Shown one piece after another: positions 7,849 to 15,808 of a DNA stretch of 64,000 nt. Positions within the stretch are counted from its first letter, which is position 1; the number at the start of each line of letters is the position of its first letter. Position numbers and translations under genes: made by a program. The notes beneath the pieces are model-generated. The model had not been told where the DNA came from and made no database searches. It saw only the letters and a list, made by a program, of their open reading frames with translations. The DNA comes from Enterobacter cloacae. GTDB lineage: Bacteria > Pseudomonadota > Gammaproteobacteria > Enterobacterales > Enterobacteriaceae. The DNA lies in contig NZ_JAALCJ010000005.1 in the NCBI RefSeq assembly GCF_011078175.1, positions 1 through 64,000 of the forward strand, written 5' to 3'.

Positions 7849-9294
7849 TTATAGAAGCCCAACCATTTGTTGGATTGAAGTTAGTAATTCTTGTTGTGTA
7901 TAGCGATGAGATTGCATTGTAACATTCTCTGGGTGGTGTATATGATTACGGATGAATGTTTGTAATGTAGTATCCGCTGGCGGTTGTGCCGCACCTTTAA
8001 ATTCTTTAACCCATACTTTATCAAACGCAATTCCCTTTGAATTTAGCCATTGCTCCATTGTTTTTTCGCTTGGACAGGAGTTTTTCTCCTGCAAATAACC
8101 ATATAATTCATTATGCAATTCAACGGTTGCTAAATTGTATGCTTTGAAATTAATCTCGCCCCACGATGGAGACCAAGGGAACCATGGAGAAGTATCAGCC
8201 CTTTCCACAACATTTTTATTATTCTCTTTTTTGAAAACAAACAGACCGATATTTTTAAGGTAAGGGGAGGACAAAAGGAAAGGAGAGTGCGTTGTAACAA
8301 AAACTTGTCTACTTTTGGAGATAATCATTAAAGCTTCTAAAAGCTTTTGCTGCCCTGAGGGATGAAGACATATTTCAGGTTCGTCAATGAAAAGATAAAA
8401 TGGTTTACTAATCCCCGCACCATGCGCATTACACGTTATCTCAGCGTACACCTGAAGTAATGATAGGGCTAGTGCCCTTTGCATACCATGCCCCTTTTCT
8501 CCCATTGGGACATTCACCCCATCATCAATCATGATGGAAATAGTTTTGAAGAAATTCTCTACCTGCAACTCTTCAAATATGAAAGAAATATCTGCCATAC
8601 CAAATTGAGATGAGAAAACTTCTCTAACTTGATTTTCGACTAATGATATTTTCTGTCTCAACTCTGATTCAGGGTGATTGAATACGCGATGGTATTGCTC
8701 AGAAAACGCTCTATACTCATCCGTTGCTATATGGCCTAAAGCTATTTCTTTTAGAAGCGAACCACATATAGTTGTAGAGCCAAACTTTGCTTCATTACTT
8801 GGATTTGTATCAGCCCAAATGAAATTATTGTCATAAAATTTCTTGAATGGAGCATCTATACCACTTGGGTTAACAAATTCATTTCCGTTCCAAAATAATA
8901 TCTTTTTCTCCCCAGCCTCGCTGCACCTCTTCACTCTAAAAAAATTAACTCCCTCATCCTCAAAAACATGCGAGGTGAATGCAGCCACTTTATTAGCTTG
9001 TACGTGAGCGGCAATTACTTCTGATAAATTCCCAGTAAAGGTTAACTCGGCTGAAAGCTTCTCAGCTATGTTATCCGGGACTGATTTACATATAAGATCC
9101 TCAATATTCTTTTTGGTTCCATCCTTTATAAAATCTATAATTTCAAATACAGTAGATTTTCCGGCGTTGTTTTCACCCACAAAGATATTAAGCCCACTAC
9201 CTTCCGTTTCTCCATCAGGGATATTGAATTCCAACTCATTATCTTCCCCATGATACCCTTTAAAATTTTCTATCTTCAGTTTTTTAATAAACAT
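7849..9294 (-). CDS. ABC/AAA15-type ATPase with possible HEPN-like C-terminus (candidate defence gene)
   Basis: A 481-residue SMC/OLD-like ATPase. Visible: Walker A GENNAGKST (40-48), ABC signature-like GEKGHGMQRALALS (265-278), Walker B FYLFIDEPE (299-307) and the switch histidine in TTHSPF (H336). There is no TOPRIM nuclease domain, unlike true OLD proteins. The last 130 residues contain IRNHIHHPEN (448-457), which fits the R-N-x3-H pattern of HEPN RNases. Such ATPases are frequent in abortive-infection systems (PrrC/RloC, Septu, OLD-like). No partner HNH nuclease or methylase is nearby, so it would act alone. It lies downstream of the integrase on the same strand. Codon use is A+T-rich, unlike the core genes. 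ATPase: confident; defence role and RNase motif: inference. Confidence 0.8.
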   Translation of the reverse strand: MFIKKLKIENFKGYHGEDNELEFNIPDGETEGSGLNIFVGENNAGKSTVFEIIDFIKDGTKKNIEDLICKSVPDNIAEKLSAELTFTGNLSEVIAAHVQANKVAAFTSHVFEDEGVNFFRVKRCSEAGEKKILFWNGNEFVNPSGIDAPFKKFYDNNFIWADTNPSNEAKFGSTTICGSLLKEIALGHIATDEYRAFSEQYHRVFNHPESELRQKISLVENQVREVFSSQFGMADISFIFEELQVENFFKTISIMIDDGVNVPMGEKGHGMQRALALSLLQVYAEITCNAHGAGISKPFYLFIDEPEICLHPSGQQKLLEALMIISKSRQVFVTTHSPFLLSSPYLKNIGLFVFKKENNKNVVERADTSPWFPWSPSWGEINFKAYNLATVELHNELYGYLQEKNSCPSEKTMEQWLNSKGIAFDKVWVKEFKGAAQPPADTTLQTFIRNHIHHPENVTMQSHRYTQQELLTSIQQMVGLL

Positions 9295-9408
9295 TATTAA
9301 TCCTTTATGCTGGCTGTGTATAGAAAAATATACCTTACATAGAACACCTTATTTTTACATAACTTATATCACTGAAAATTCAGTAAAACTATGACATTAG
9401 CCAAATAA

Positions 9409-10767
9409 TTAGCTATTCCAACACAACCCATCAATGACGTAGCACACAGTTTTCAGAGGGAAGGTATGTAAGTATCTTCTAATGATCCCCGACCCGCTTT
9501 TCTCATGCCCTACAACCTGCTGCAAATGCGCTAAGTTACCAACCCAGCCAGCTAAACAGGTTGAAATCATGGTATGCCGGAAACTGTGAACTAGACGCCG
9601 CTGCCCATAATCATCAAGGTACGGAATACCAAGCTGATCACGGACATCAGCCAAGACCTTGCCGATTTTCGGCATGTTTTTACCCGACACTGGCGAGAAG
9701 ATTTTATCTTTCCACTGACGATTAACGAAATCGAGGAAACCCCACTCGATTAGTTTGGGATGGATCGCCACCTGCCTTGTAGCGTTTTCGGTTTTACCCT
9801 GTCCTCCTTCAGCGATCAGGAGATAGTGCCGCTGGCTATCTTCATCAAATTTGATCTGTGATTTCTCCAGCTTGGCGATCTCGCCTCTTCTGGCTCCCGT
9901 GTACGCCAACAAAAGAGTGATCCACTTCTGCCAACCGTCAGGCTGCCTGAGCGCCCACCCCACAAACTTTCTCATTTCTGCTGCACTGTATGCTCCAAAT
10001 CTCATTTTCGACGGTGCGGCGACGATCCCATCAGTCGGAGACTTCTCCAGAATATCTTTATTGTCTGTCAGGAAGGTTTTAAACAGCGATTTGTAAATCT
10101 TCAAATGCTTGTGGATAGACTCAGCGCCAACCAAATCTTCTGGCGGAACATCATCACACTCGATCAGTTGCTAAACCGTCATTGATCGATAAGGCTGCAC
10201 AACACGCTTAGGCAAGTTTTCTACAACCTCCATTACCTGTTTAATGTCTTGCTTGGTAATCGTGGTTACATCAGTTGATGAACCCAAGACAATCAACATC
10301 ACCTCCATAAAGCGCTCATTGGCTTGAGAGATAGCCTTCGTCCAGTTTTGGGCTTTCTCCTCTTTATACATATTCCACGCGCCAGCCAGTGTTAACACGT
10401 GTTCTGGTTGTGCTTCAGTTTGTTCTTCCTCATCTACCGAAGGAGAGACAACCTCGCGGTCTTCATGAACAACTATCGGCTGAATATTGCGCCGCGCATC
10501 ATTCAGAAATTGGTGCGCCAGCCATTGTTCATTCTGCTGCTTAAGACTATTGCCATACTCAGAAAGACGCTTACAGAAGTGATCCGGTTGGATGGCTCCA
10601 CGTTGAACCAGAGGAATTACAGGAGAAGCAAAAGACATGAGCAACTGCGCCTGGGTGTGGCTGTCAGTCTCTAACGACTTACGGAAAAACTTATTATCAG
10701 GCAGGCGAAAACGAACGTAATAGACTCCGTTACGTTTAATGGTGTGGCGTATGGTTTTGTGTCCCAT
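9409..10767 (-). pseudogene. Tyrosine integrase interrupted by an in-frame amber codon
   Basis: The reading frame runs from ATG at 10767 to 9409 (about 452 residues) with a single TAG at 10173-10171 after codon 198. The frame is the same on both sides, so it is a point mutation, most simply CAG to TAG in ...MTV-Q-QLIEC. The N-terminal part is the arm/core-binding region. The C-terminal part keeps the recombinase residues: R in YTGARRGEI, HSFRHT, GHEKS and the nucleophile Tyr in RYLHTF. A TTG at 10134 could restart the catalytic part. It lies next to the right repeat, as integrases do. Without a suppressor tRNA, full-length protein should not be made. Confidence 0.85.
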
Positions 10768-10854
10768 TTGGAGAGCCTCAATGTGTTACGGCTGAACAAT
10801 ACGGGACGAAAAGGAGCAATAATCTTTTGATTTATATGAGGATAATCGCCAGGA

Positions 10855-10929
10855 CTACGCTGGCATTATCCAGATCAGGTAATACGGGTATTTCTCAGCC
10901 TTCACAAAGAAGGGCACCCCGAGTCAAAT
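10855..10929. repeat. Right attachment repeat (attR), 75 bp, truncated TPP aptamer
   Basis: Identical to 7199-7273. On the minus strand it carries the aptamer from before P1 to GCGTAG but continues into element DNA (TCCTGG) in place of the GGGAAGTC closing strand. It is therefore probably no longer a functional aptamer. Confidence 0.9.
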
Positions 10930-10931
10930 TA

Positions 10932-10961
10932 CTAATAAAACAGTTACTTACGAAATGACAA
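10932..10961 (-). promoter_or_regulatory. Probable original thiM promoter, now separated from thiM
   Basis: On the minus strand TTGTCA (10961-10956, 5 of 6 to consensus) and TATTAG (10937-10932, 4 of 6) are 18 bases apart. The predicted start falls just before the aptamer GACTC of the right repeat, as expected for a riboswitch promoter. It now points into the truncated aptamer, the integrase and the ATPase instead of thiM. Confidence 0.5.
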
Positions 10962-11576
10962 TTCGTAGTCATGTAGTGTAACCGGGGGGTAACCCGGGTG
11001 CAAGGAGTTTTGGGCTGTCTGTTAACCACCTGTTGTGACCAATAAATTGCAGGATATTATCTGCGCTCACTCTGTATACATTACCGTTCAGTTAATTACT
11101 GCACCATACTTGTTAAAAACTCATGAGAAATATTATTTACTTCCTGTGTTGGCAGCATTTATTTTGATCCTAAATGACGCACGATTACTGCTTTTATAAG
11201 ATGGTTTTTTCTCTTTCGTATGAAATAACCTCCACCGCCAATGTAAACATTTATTTTTGAGAATTTTAATTCTGTCAGGCACTTAATTTCGCTATGTCAT
11301 TCACTACTCCGTTTCCATTTTTAATGTTTACATTAATAACAAGTCAGAACCTCCTTTATGCCGCCAAAATTATTCTTAATATTTATGATTTAGATCAACA
11401 TCATGGGTTTGCGTTTAATTGATAGTTTACTGGTGTTACTCAGTAAGATTTAATTTACGCTCAGCGGTTTTAAAATCCAGAAATATAGCTATTCCGCTTC
11501 ACTATTTCTCGACGGTAAATGATGTAATCTTTTCATGTGAAATTTATGAATAAAAACCTTTATTGCAAAATTTTTC

Positions 11577-11727
11577 ATGGATGTTGTCTTAGCGGATGCA
11601 ACGTCCCCAGTTGAAGCCGCGAATACGGTTTGGGACGATCGGCATTAACTTAATCCTCATGTCATCGCGAAAGGAAGCTTCTCAGACGATACCGTGAATT
11701 ATATGGGCGCTTCGGTTGGGACTTGAA
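11577..11727 (+). pseudogene. Possible coding remnant with in-frame ochre
   Basis: From an ATG at 11577 the frame gives about 23 codons of ordinary protein-like sequence (DVVLADATSPVEAANTVWDD). It meets a TAA, then continues for about 25 protein-like codons (LNPHVIAKGSFSDDTVNYMG) before TGA. Changing the TAA to CAA would give one continuous frame. The family is not recognised. It could be chance, and confidence is low. Confidence 0.25.
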
Positions 11728-11809
11728 GGGGTATTTAAATAGTCAAAATAATTATCAGGCCAATTATAAAATCTCCTTTTCCTGATAAGGATTTCATTGG
11801 AACAAATAA

Positions 11810-11914
11810 ATGTCAAAATATATTCTTATTTCAGCGGCCCTGTATCTGATGCTGATTTCGGTCGGGATCTGGATCGGCGTGATGTACGTCTCCTGGTATT
11901 TGTGTCGTTTTTAA
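11810..11914 (+). CDS. 34-residue single-helix membrane protein
   Basis: Starts MSKYILISAALYLMLISVG and is nearly all hydrophobic from residue 4 to 31, giving one membrane helix with a short Cys-Arg-Phe tail. A TTGGAAC sequence precedes the ATG. It begins a run of three small same-strand genes (this one, a lipoprotein remnant 9 bases downstream, and a secreted protein), all apparently envelope-directed. The function is unknown. The ORF is short, but the clean membrane profile and close spacing support it. Confidence 0.5.
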   Translation: MSKYILISAALYLMLISVGIWIGVMYVSWYLCRF

Positions 11915-11923
11915 GGCAATAAA

Positions 11924-12148
11924 ATGAAAAAGTTAATGATAGTAGTCACAGGCGCTGCCTCGCTTACAGGTTGTGTCTCGCCTGAGCAACGCATCGCAAA
12001 TTGCACCGAAAAAGGGGTCAGTTACGCTAACTGCTATCTTTCTGAATAACAAAGGCAACAAGGCATCAACAATGCGTCACTCTCCGCCGCATATGCAAAC
12101 GCAGCGCGTGCGGCAGACGCAAACCAAAAATATTACCACCACAATTAA
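11924..12148 (+). pseudogene. Small lipoprotein gene with in-frame ochre codon
   Basis: The frame opens with MKKLMIVVTGAASLTGCVSP, a lipoprotein signal peptide with lipobox LTGC and the acylated Cys at residue 17. After 41 codons it stops at TAA (12047-12049). The same frame then continues for 32 protein-like codons (QRQQGINNASLSAAYANAAR...) to a second TAA. The first stop sits in a Gln-rich run (GAA-TAA-CAA-AGG-CAA-CAA), so CAA to TAA is the simple explanation. The 41-residue product could still be an exported lipopeptide. The family is not recognised. Confidence 0.5.
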
Positions 12149-12156
12149 GGGAAGTT

Positions 12157-12594
12157 ATGAAAACTCGATTAACACTGATGGCGTTACTTTTTTCTATGGT
12201 GGTAACGCCTGTGCACGCCATTAACGCACACTACCGTGCTCAGCTAGAGCGTTCAGGATGTACGCAAATTAGCGCTGGCGATGGCTCTTGCGATATCAGC
12301 AAAACCAAAGCGGAGAACGCGGCGCAACATGAACCGGCAACATCCGTTCACGATCCCCTGCGAGAAGCCTCATTCTCATCGGAGACGGTTAACGCCACCC
12401 TTTCAAACGGCTTTTTTAACGCCACGGTTAACGGCAAAAAAGCCAGCGTTAAACGTCTGAACGCGAATTTCTATGAGATTCATGGTAACGGTTTTGTGAT
12501 ATCGCTAAGCCTTGATGAAAACGGTATTACGGACGCATCGTGGAATAAAACGAAGGGACGCGAACACGGCGTTTTACAGGTTACCCAGAAATAA
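12157..12594 (+). CDS. Secreted hypothetical protein
   Basis: A 145-residue protein with a clear Sec signal peptide (MKTRLTLMALLFSMVVTPVHA, cleavage after residue 21). The mature part of about 124 residues is rich in Asn, Thr and Ser and has two cysteines near the start (CTQ..., CDIS...) that could form a disulfide. The repeated NATLSNGFFNATVNGKKASV pattern suggests a beta-strand fold. A GGGAAG ribosome site is placed normally. It follows the lipoprotein remnant by 8 bases and ends in a terminator, so it is last in a small operon. A periplasmic or cell-surface location is likely; the function is unknown. Confidence 0.75.
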   Translation: MKTRLTLMALLFSMVVTPVHAINAHYRAQLERSGCTQISAGDGSCDISKTKAENAAQHEPATSVHDPLREASFSSETVNATLSNGFFNATVNGKKASVKRLNANFYEIHGNGFVISLSLDENGITDASWNKTKGREHGVLQVTQK

Positions 12595-12601
12595 CCAGCG
12601 T

Positions 12602-12630
12602 AAGGAGGCTCTCCGCCTCCTTTTCTCTTG
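12602..12630 (+). terminator. Terminator after secreted protein gene
   Basis: AAGGAGGC-TCTCC-GCCTCCTT followed by TTCTC: a strong hairpin with a short T-rich tail, just downstream of the stop codon. Confidence 0.75.
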
Positions 12631-12905
12631 CCAATCGCACGATTTGTCACACACTTTCATCTGATTTTACAATGCTGACAAATTACACGTAAGCTACTGT
12701 TTTTATATGGCATAAATTGCAACTCTCTGCCTGAAAACCAGGTTCTCCCCTCCCCTGTGCCCTGTGTCACAAAACAGTAAACAAATTAACCATTGAGCCC
12801 GGTGACAAAAGGCTCTATATTGGCGGCGTTTTTTTCAGGCCCCATCTGTTTTTTAACTTTTTATTCAATCGTTGCTCATAACGAAGCGGCGGTTGTAGGA
12901 GTGAT
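12631..12905 (+). other. dat leader and promoter region
   Basis: This stretch between the terminator and dat holds no gene. It is A+T-rich with T-tracts near 12830-12870, and a TTGTAGGAGTG ribosome region precedes the dat start. I cannot single out one convincing promoter. Confidence 0.4.
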
Positions 12906-14282
12906 ATGATGACGGATAAAGTCCGTATTGACACCGTAGATGCCCACAAAAGCAACGAAACCTATCTGGCCCGTCAGGCCGAGTTTGAATCTAACGTCAG
13001 GAGTTATCCGCGCAAACTGCCTTTAGCAATCACGAAAGCAGAAGGCGTGTGGATCACCGATGCAGATAATAAAGAATACCTTGACTGTTTAGCAGGCGCA
13101 GGCACACTCGCGCTTGGTCACAATCATCCTGATGTGCTGAAAAGCATCCAAAATGTCATTACCAGCGGCTTGCCGTTACATACCCTGGATCTGACCACGC
13201 CTTTGAAAGACGCGTTTTCAGAATACCTCCTCTCTCTGTTGCCTGGTCAGGGCAAAGAGTACTGCCTGCAATTCACTGGCCCGTCCGGGGCTGACGCCGT
13301 TGAAGCGGCTCTGAAGCTGGCGAAAAAAGTGACCGGTCGTAGCGGTATCATCAGTTTCTCTGGCGGCTACCACGGTATGACCCACGGCGCGCTGTCTGTC
13401 ACCGGTAACCTGTCTCCGAAAGAAGCGGTTGACGGTATGATGCCAGAAGTCCAGTTCATGCCTTATCCACACGAGTACCGCTGCCCGCTGGGTATCGGTG
13501 GTGAAGCGGGCGTGAAAGCACTGACCTACTACTTCGAAAATCTGATTAACGACGTTGAAAGCGGCGTACGTAAACCTGCCGCGGTGATCCTCGAAGCCGT
13601 TCAGGGTGAAGGCGGCGTGAACCCGGCTCCGGCCGAGTGGTTGCAGCGCATCCGTAAAGTCACTCAGGAACACGGTATCCTGCTGATCCTTGACGAAGTC
13701 CAGGCGGGCTTTGCCCGTACCGGTAAATTCTTCGCCTTCGAACACGCGGGCATCGAGCCAGACATCATCGTGATGTCTAAAGCCGTAGGCGGCGGTCTGC
13801 CACTGGCTGTGCTCGGTATCAAAAAGCAGTTTGACGCATGGGCACCTGGTCACCACACCGGCACCTTCCGCGGCAACCAGCTCGCGATGGCAACCGGTCT
13901 GACGACGCTGAAAATCCTCAAAGACCAGAATATTGCAGGCAAAGTGGCTGCGCAGGGTGAATGGCTGAAAGGCCAGCTGAAAGAGATGGCGAAACGCTAT
14001 CCGGTGATCGGCCACGTGCGCGGTCTGGGTATGATGATCGGTATTGAGATCGTTAAGCCGCACGAAGCCGCTGACCACATGGGTTGCTTCCCGGGTGATG
14101 GCGAGCTGTCTGCAATGATTCAGAAGAAGTGCTTCGAAGCCGGCCTGATTCTGGAGCGCGGTGGCCGTAACGGTATCGTTCTGCGTCTGCTGCCTTCTCT
14201 GCTGATCAGCGATGACGAGCTGAAAGTCTTCCTGGATAAATTCGAGCAGGCACTGCTTGCTGCGGGCGTTCGCCCGGCGTAA
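12906..14282 (+). CDS. dat: L-2,4-diaminobutyrate:2-oxoglutarate aminotransferase
   Basis: A 458-residue class III PLP aminotransferase. It makes L-2,4-diaminobutyrate from aspartate semialdehyde and glutamate. Class III features are visible: [21 protein letters not shown] (PLP phosphate region), [13 protein letters not shown] (ring-stacking Tyr/His), [14 protein letters not shown] (Asp to pyridine N) and [14 protein letters not shown] with the Schiff-base lysine in MSKA. It is followed 18 bases later by the matching decarboxylase ddc. Together they form the 1,3-diaminopropane pathway first described in Acinetobacter and common in Enterobacter but absent from E. coli K-12. ATG codons at 12906 and 12909 are both possible starts. 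Confidence 0.93.
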   Translation: MMTDKVRIDTVDAHKSNETYLARQAEFESNVRSYPRKLPLAITKAEGVWITDADNKEYLDCLAGAGTLALGHNHPDVLKSIQNVITSGLPLHTLDLTTPLKDAFSEYLLSLLPGQGKEYCLQFTGPSGADAVEAALKLAKKVTGRSGIISFSGGYHGMTHGALSVTGNLSPKEAVDGMMPEVQFMPYPHEYRCPLGIGGEAGVKALTYYFENLINDVESGVRKPAAVILEAVQGEGGVNPAPAEWLQRIRKVTQEHGILLILDEVQAGFARTGKFFAFEHAGIEPDIIVMSKAVGGGLPLAVLGIKKQFDAWAPGHHTGTFRGNQLAMATGLTTLKILKDQNIAGKVAAQGEWLKGQLKEMAKRYPVIGHVRGLGMMIGIEIVKPHEAADHMGCFPGDGELSAMIQKKCFEAGLILERGGRNGIVLRLLPSLLISDDELKVFLDKFEQALLAAGVRPA

Positions 14283-14300
14283 CCGGAGTTGTTGATTACG

Positions 14301-15767
14301 ATGTCTGATTCAAACCCAATTTTGTTCTCCTCTGCGCAGAGCATTGAAGCTTATCAGCAGGCGATTGAACAAAGCACTCAGGCTGTGATGCAGTGGCTGA
14401 AACAGCCTGAGATGTACCAGGGCAAAACGGTCGCGGAACTGCGCGACCGTATTAAGCTGGATTTCAACCCGAAAGGGCTGGGCAACGAAGCGGCGATTGA
14501 ACGCGCCGTGGAGTTCTTCCTGAAAGACAGTTTGTCCGTTCATCACCCGCAGTGCGTGGCGCACCTGCACTGCCCAAGCCTGGTCGTTAGCCAGGCGGCG
14601 GAAGTGCTGATTAACGCCACCAATCAGAGCATGGACTCCTGGGATCAAAGCCCGTCCGCAACCATTATTGAGATCAAGCTGATCGAATGGCTGCGTACCC
14701 GCGTGGGTTATCAGGCTGGCGACGCAGGTGTCTTCACCAGCGGCGGCACCCAGAGCAACCTGATGGGTCTGATGCTGGCACGTGATGCGTTCTTCGCACG
14801 TCAGGGCCACTCTGTCCAGCAGGATGGTCTGACGGGCGATCTGCGTAAGATCCGCGTACTGTGCTCCGAAAACGCGCACTTCTCCGTACAGAAAAACATG
14901 GCGCTGATGGGTCTGGGCTACCAGTCCGTGGTGCAGGTGAAAACGGACGAATTCTCTCGTATGGATCTCACCGATCTGGCGGCAAAAATCGAACAGTGCA
15001 ACGCGAACGGCGAGCAGATCCTGGCGATTGTGGCCACGGCCGGCACGACTGACGCGGGCGCTATCGATCCGCTGCGCGCGATTGCTGAACTGGCAGCGAA
15101 GCAGAACATCTGGGTGCACGTTGATGCAGCCTGGGGCGGCGCGCTGCTGATGTCTGAGCAGTATCGTCACTATCTGGACGGCATTGAGCTGGTGGATTCC
15201 GTCACCCTGGACTTCCATAAACAGTTCTTCCAGACCATCAGCTGCGGTGCGTTCCTGCTGAAAGAAGCGCGTCATTATGAGCTGATGCGCTATCAGGCGG
15301 CTTATCTGAACTCTGAGTTCGATGAAGAAGCGGGTGTGCCTAACCTGGTCTCCAAATCTCTGCAAACCACTCGCCGTTTCGACGCGCTGAAACTGTGGAT
15401 GAGCCTGGAAGCGCTGGGTCAGGAGCAATACGCGGCGATCATCGATCACGGCGTTACGCTGGCGCAGCGGGTTGCGGCTTACGTGAAAGAGCAGTCTGCT
15501 CTGGAGCTGGTGATGCAGCCTCAGCTGGCAAGCGTGCTGTTCCGCTTCCGCCCGCAGGCGCAGATGGATGACGCCGGTATCGCCCTGCTGAACCAGAAAA
15601 TTGGTGACGCACTGCTGGAGTCTGGCCGTGCAAACGTGGGTGTAACCGAGCATAACGGTGTCACCTGCCTGAAGCTCACCCTGCTGAACCCAACCGTGAC
15701 GCTCAAGGATGTTAAAGTTCTTCTGTCTCTGGTTGAGCGTACCGCGCAGGAAGTGATGGCGAAGTAA
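14301..15767 (+). CDS. ddc: L-2,4-diaminobutyrate decarboxylase
   Basis: A 488-residue group II PLP decarboxylase that converts 2,4-diaminobutyrate to 1,3-diaminopropane. The PLP-binding lysine lies in TLDFHKQFFQTISCGAF, with VDAAWGGALLMS upstream providing the Asp that pairs with the pyridine nitrogen. I chose the ATG at 14301 (MSDSNPILFSS) rather than the in-frame TTG at 14289, because the GGAG at 14285 sits too close to the TTG. It is second in the dat-ddc operon and is closed by a strong terminator. Confidence 0.93.
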   Translation: MSDSNPILFSSAQSIEAYQQAIEQSTQAVMQWLKQPEMYQGKTVAELRDRIKLDFNPKGLGNEAAIERAVEFFLKDSLSVHHPQCVAHLHCPSLVVSQAAEVLINATNQSMDSWDQSPSATIIEIKLIEWLRTRVGYQAGDAGVFTSGGTQSNLMGLMLARDAFFARQGHSVQQDGLTGDLRKIRVLCSENAHFSVQKNMALMGLGYQSVVQVKTDEFSRMDLTDLAAKIEQCNANGEQILAIVATAGTTDAGAIDPLRAIAELAAKQNIWVHVDAAWGGALLMSEQYRHYLDGIELVDSVTLDFHKQFFQTISCGAFLLKEARHYELMRYQAAYLNSEFDEEAGVPNLVSKSLQTTRRFDALKLWMSLEALGQEQYAAIIDHGVTLAQRVAAYVKEQSALELVMQPQLASVLFRFRPQAQMDDAGIALLNQKIGDALLESGRANVGVTEHNGVTCLKLTLLNPTVTLKDVKVLLSLVERTAQEVMAK

Positions 15768-15774
15768 CGTTTTC

Positions 15775-15803
15775 CCCTCTCCCGCCCGGGAGAGGGTTTT
15801 TTC
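15775..15803 (+). terminator. Terminator after ddc
   Basis: CCCTCTCCCG and CGGGAGAGGG form a 10-bp stem followed by TTTTTT. It resembles the dispersed GGGAGAGGG palindromes seen elsewhere in the window. Confidence 0.85.
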
Positions 15804-15808
15804 CCTGT

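Larger units (their letters stand above)
7199..10929. mobile_element. 3.7-kb integrative element inserted in the thiM TPP riboswitch
   Basis: Two identical 75-bp direct repeats (7199-7273 and 10855-10929) bound a segment with markedly higher A+T than the flanking core genes. Inside are a tyrosine integrase beside the right repeat, an ABC-type ATPase, and a small HTH-like ORF beside the left repeat. This is the standard layout of a prophage remnant or small genomic island. No replication, packaging or structural genes are present, so it is a satellite, a cargo island or a deletion remnant. The integrase has an in-frame amber codon, so the element may be fixed. Confidence 0.85.
10930..11809. 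other. AT-rich intergenic region, no intact gene
   Basis: About 880 bp with no convincing gene. Besides the displaced promoter at its left end it contains short inverted repeats (for example TACGAA...TTCGTA near 10949-10967) and, from 11577, a frame that looks like decayed coding sequence. The A+T content is much higher than in the flanking core genes, consistent with old horizontally acquired DNA. Confidence 0.5.

Noticed and set aside
7849-9294. True OLD nuclease or Gabija GajA
   Set aside because: No TOPRIM domain after the ATPase region and no UvrD-like GajB partner nearby.
11973-12224. 83-residue frame overlapping the lipoprotein and secreted genes
   Set aside because: It has no ribosome site and overlaps two better-supported reading frames.
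14289-14300. TTG start for ddc at 14289
   Set aside because: The ribosome site would abut the TTG; the ATG at 14301 begins the conserved family sequence.
14310-15653. 447-residue frame antisense to ddc
   Set aside because: Codon-bias shadow of the real decarboxylase gene.
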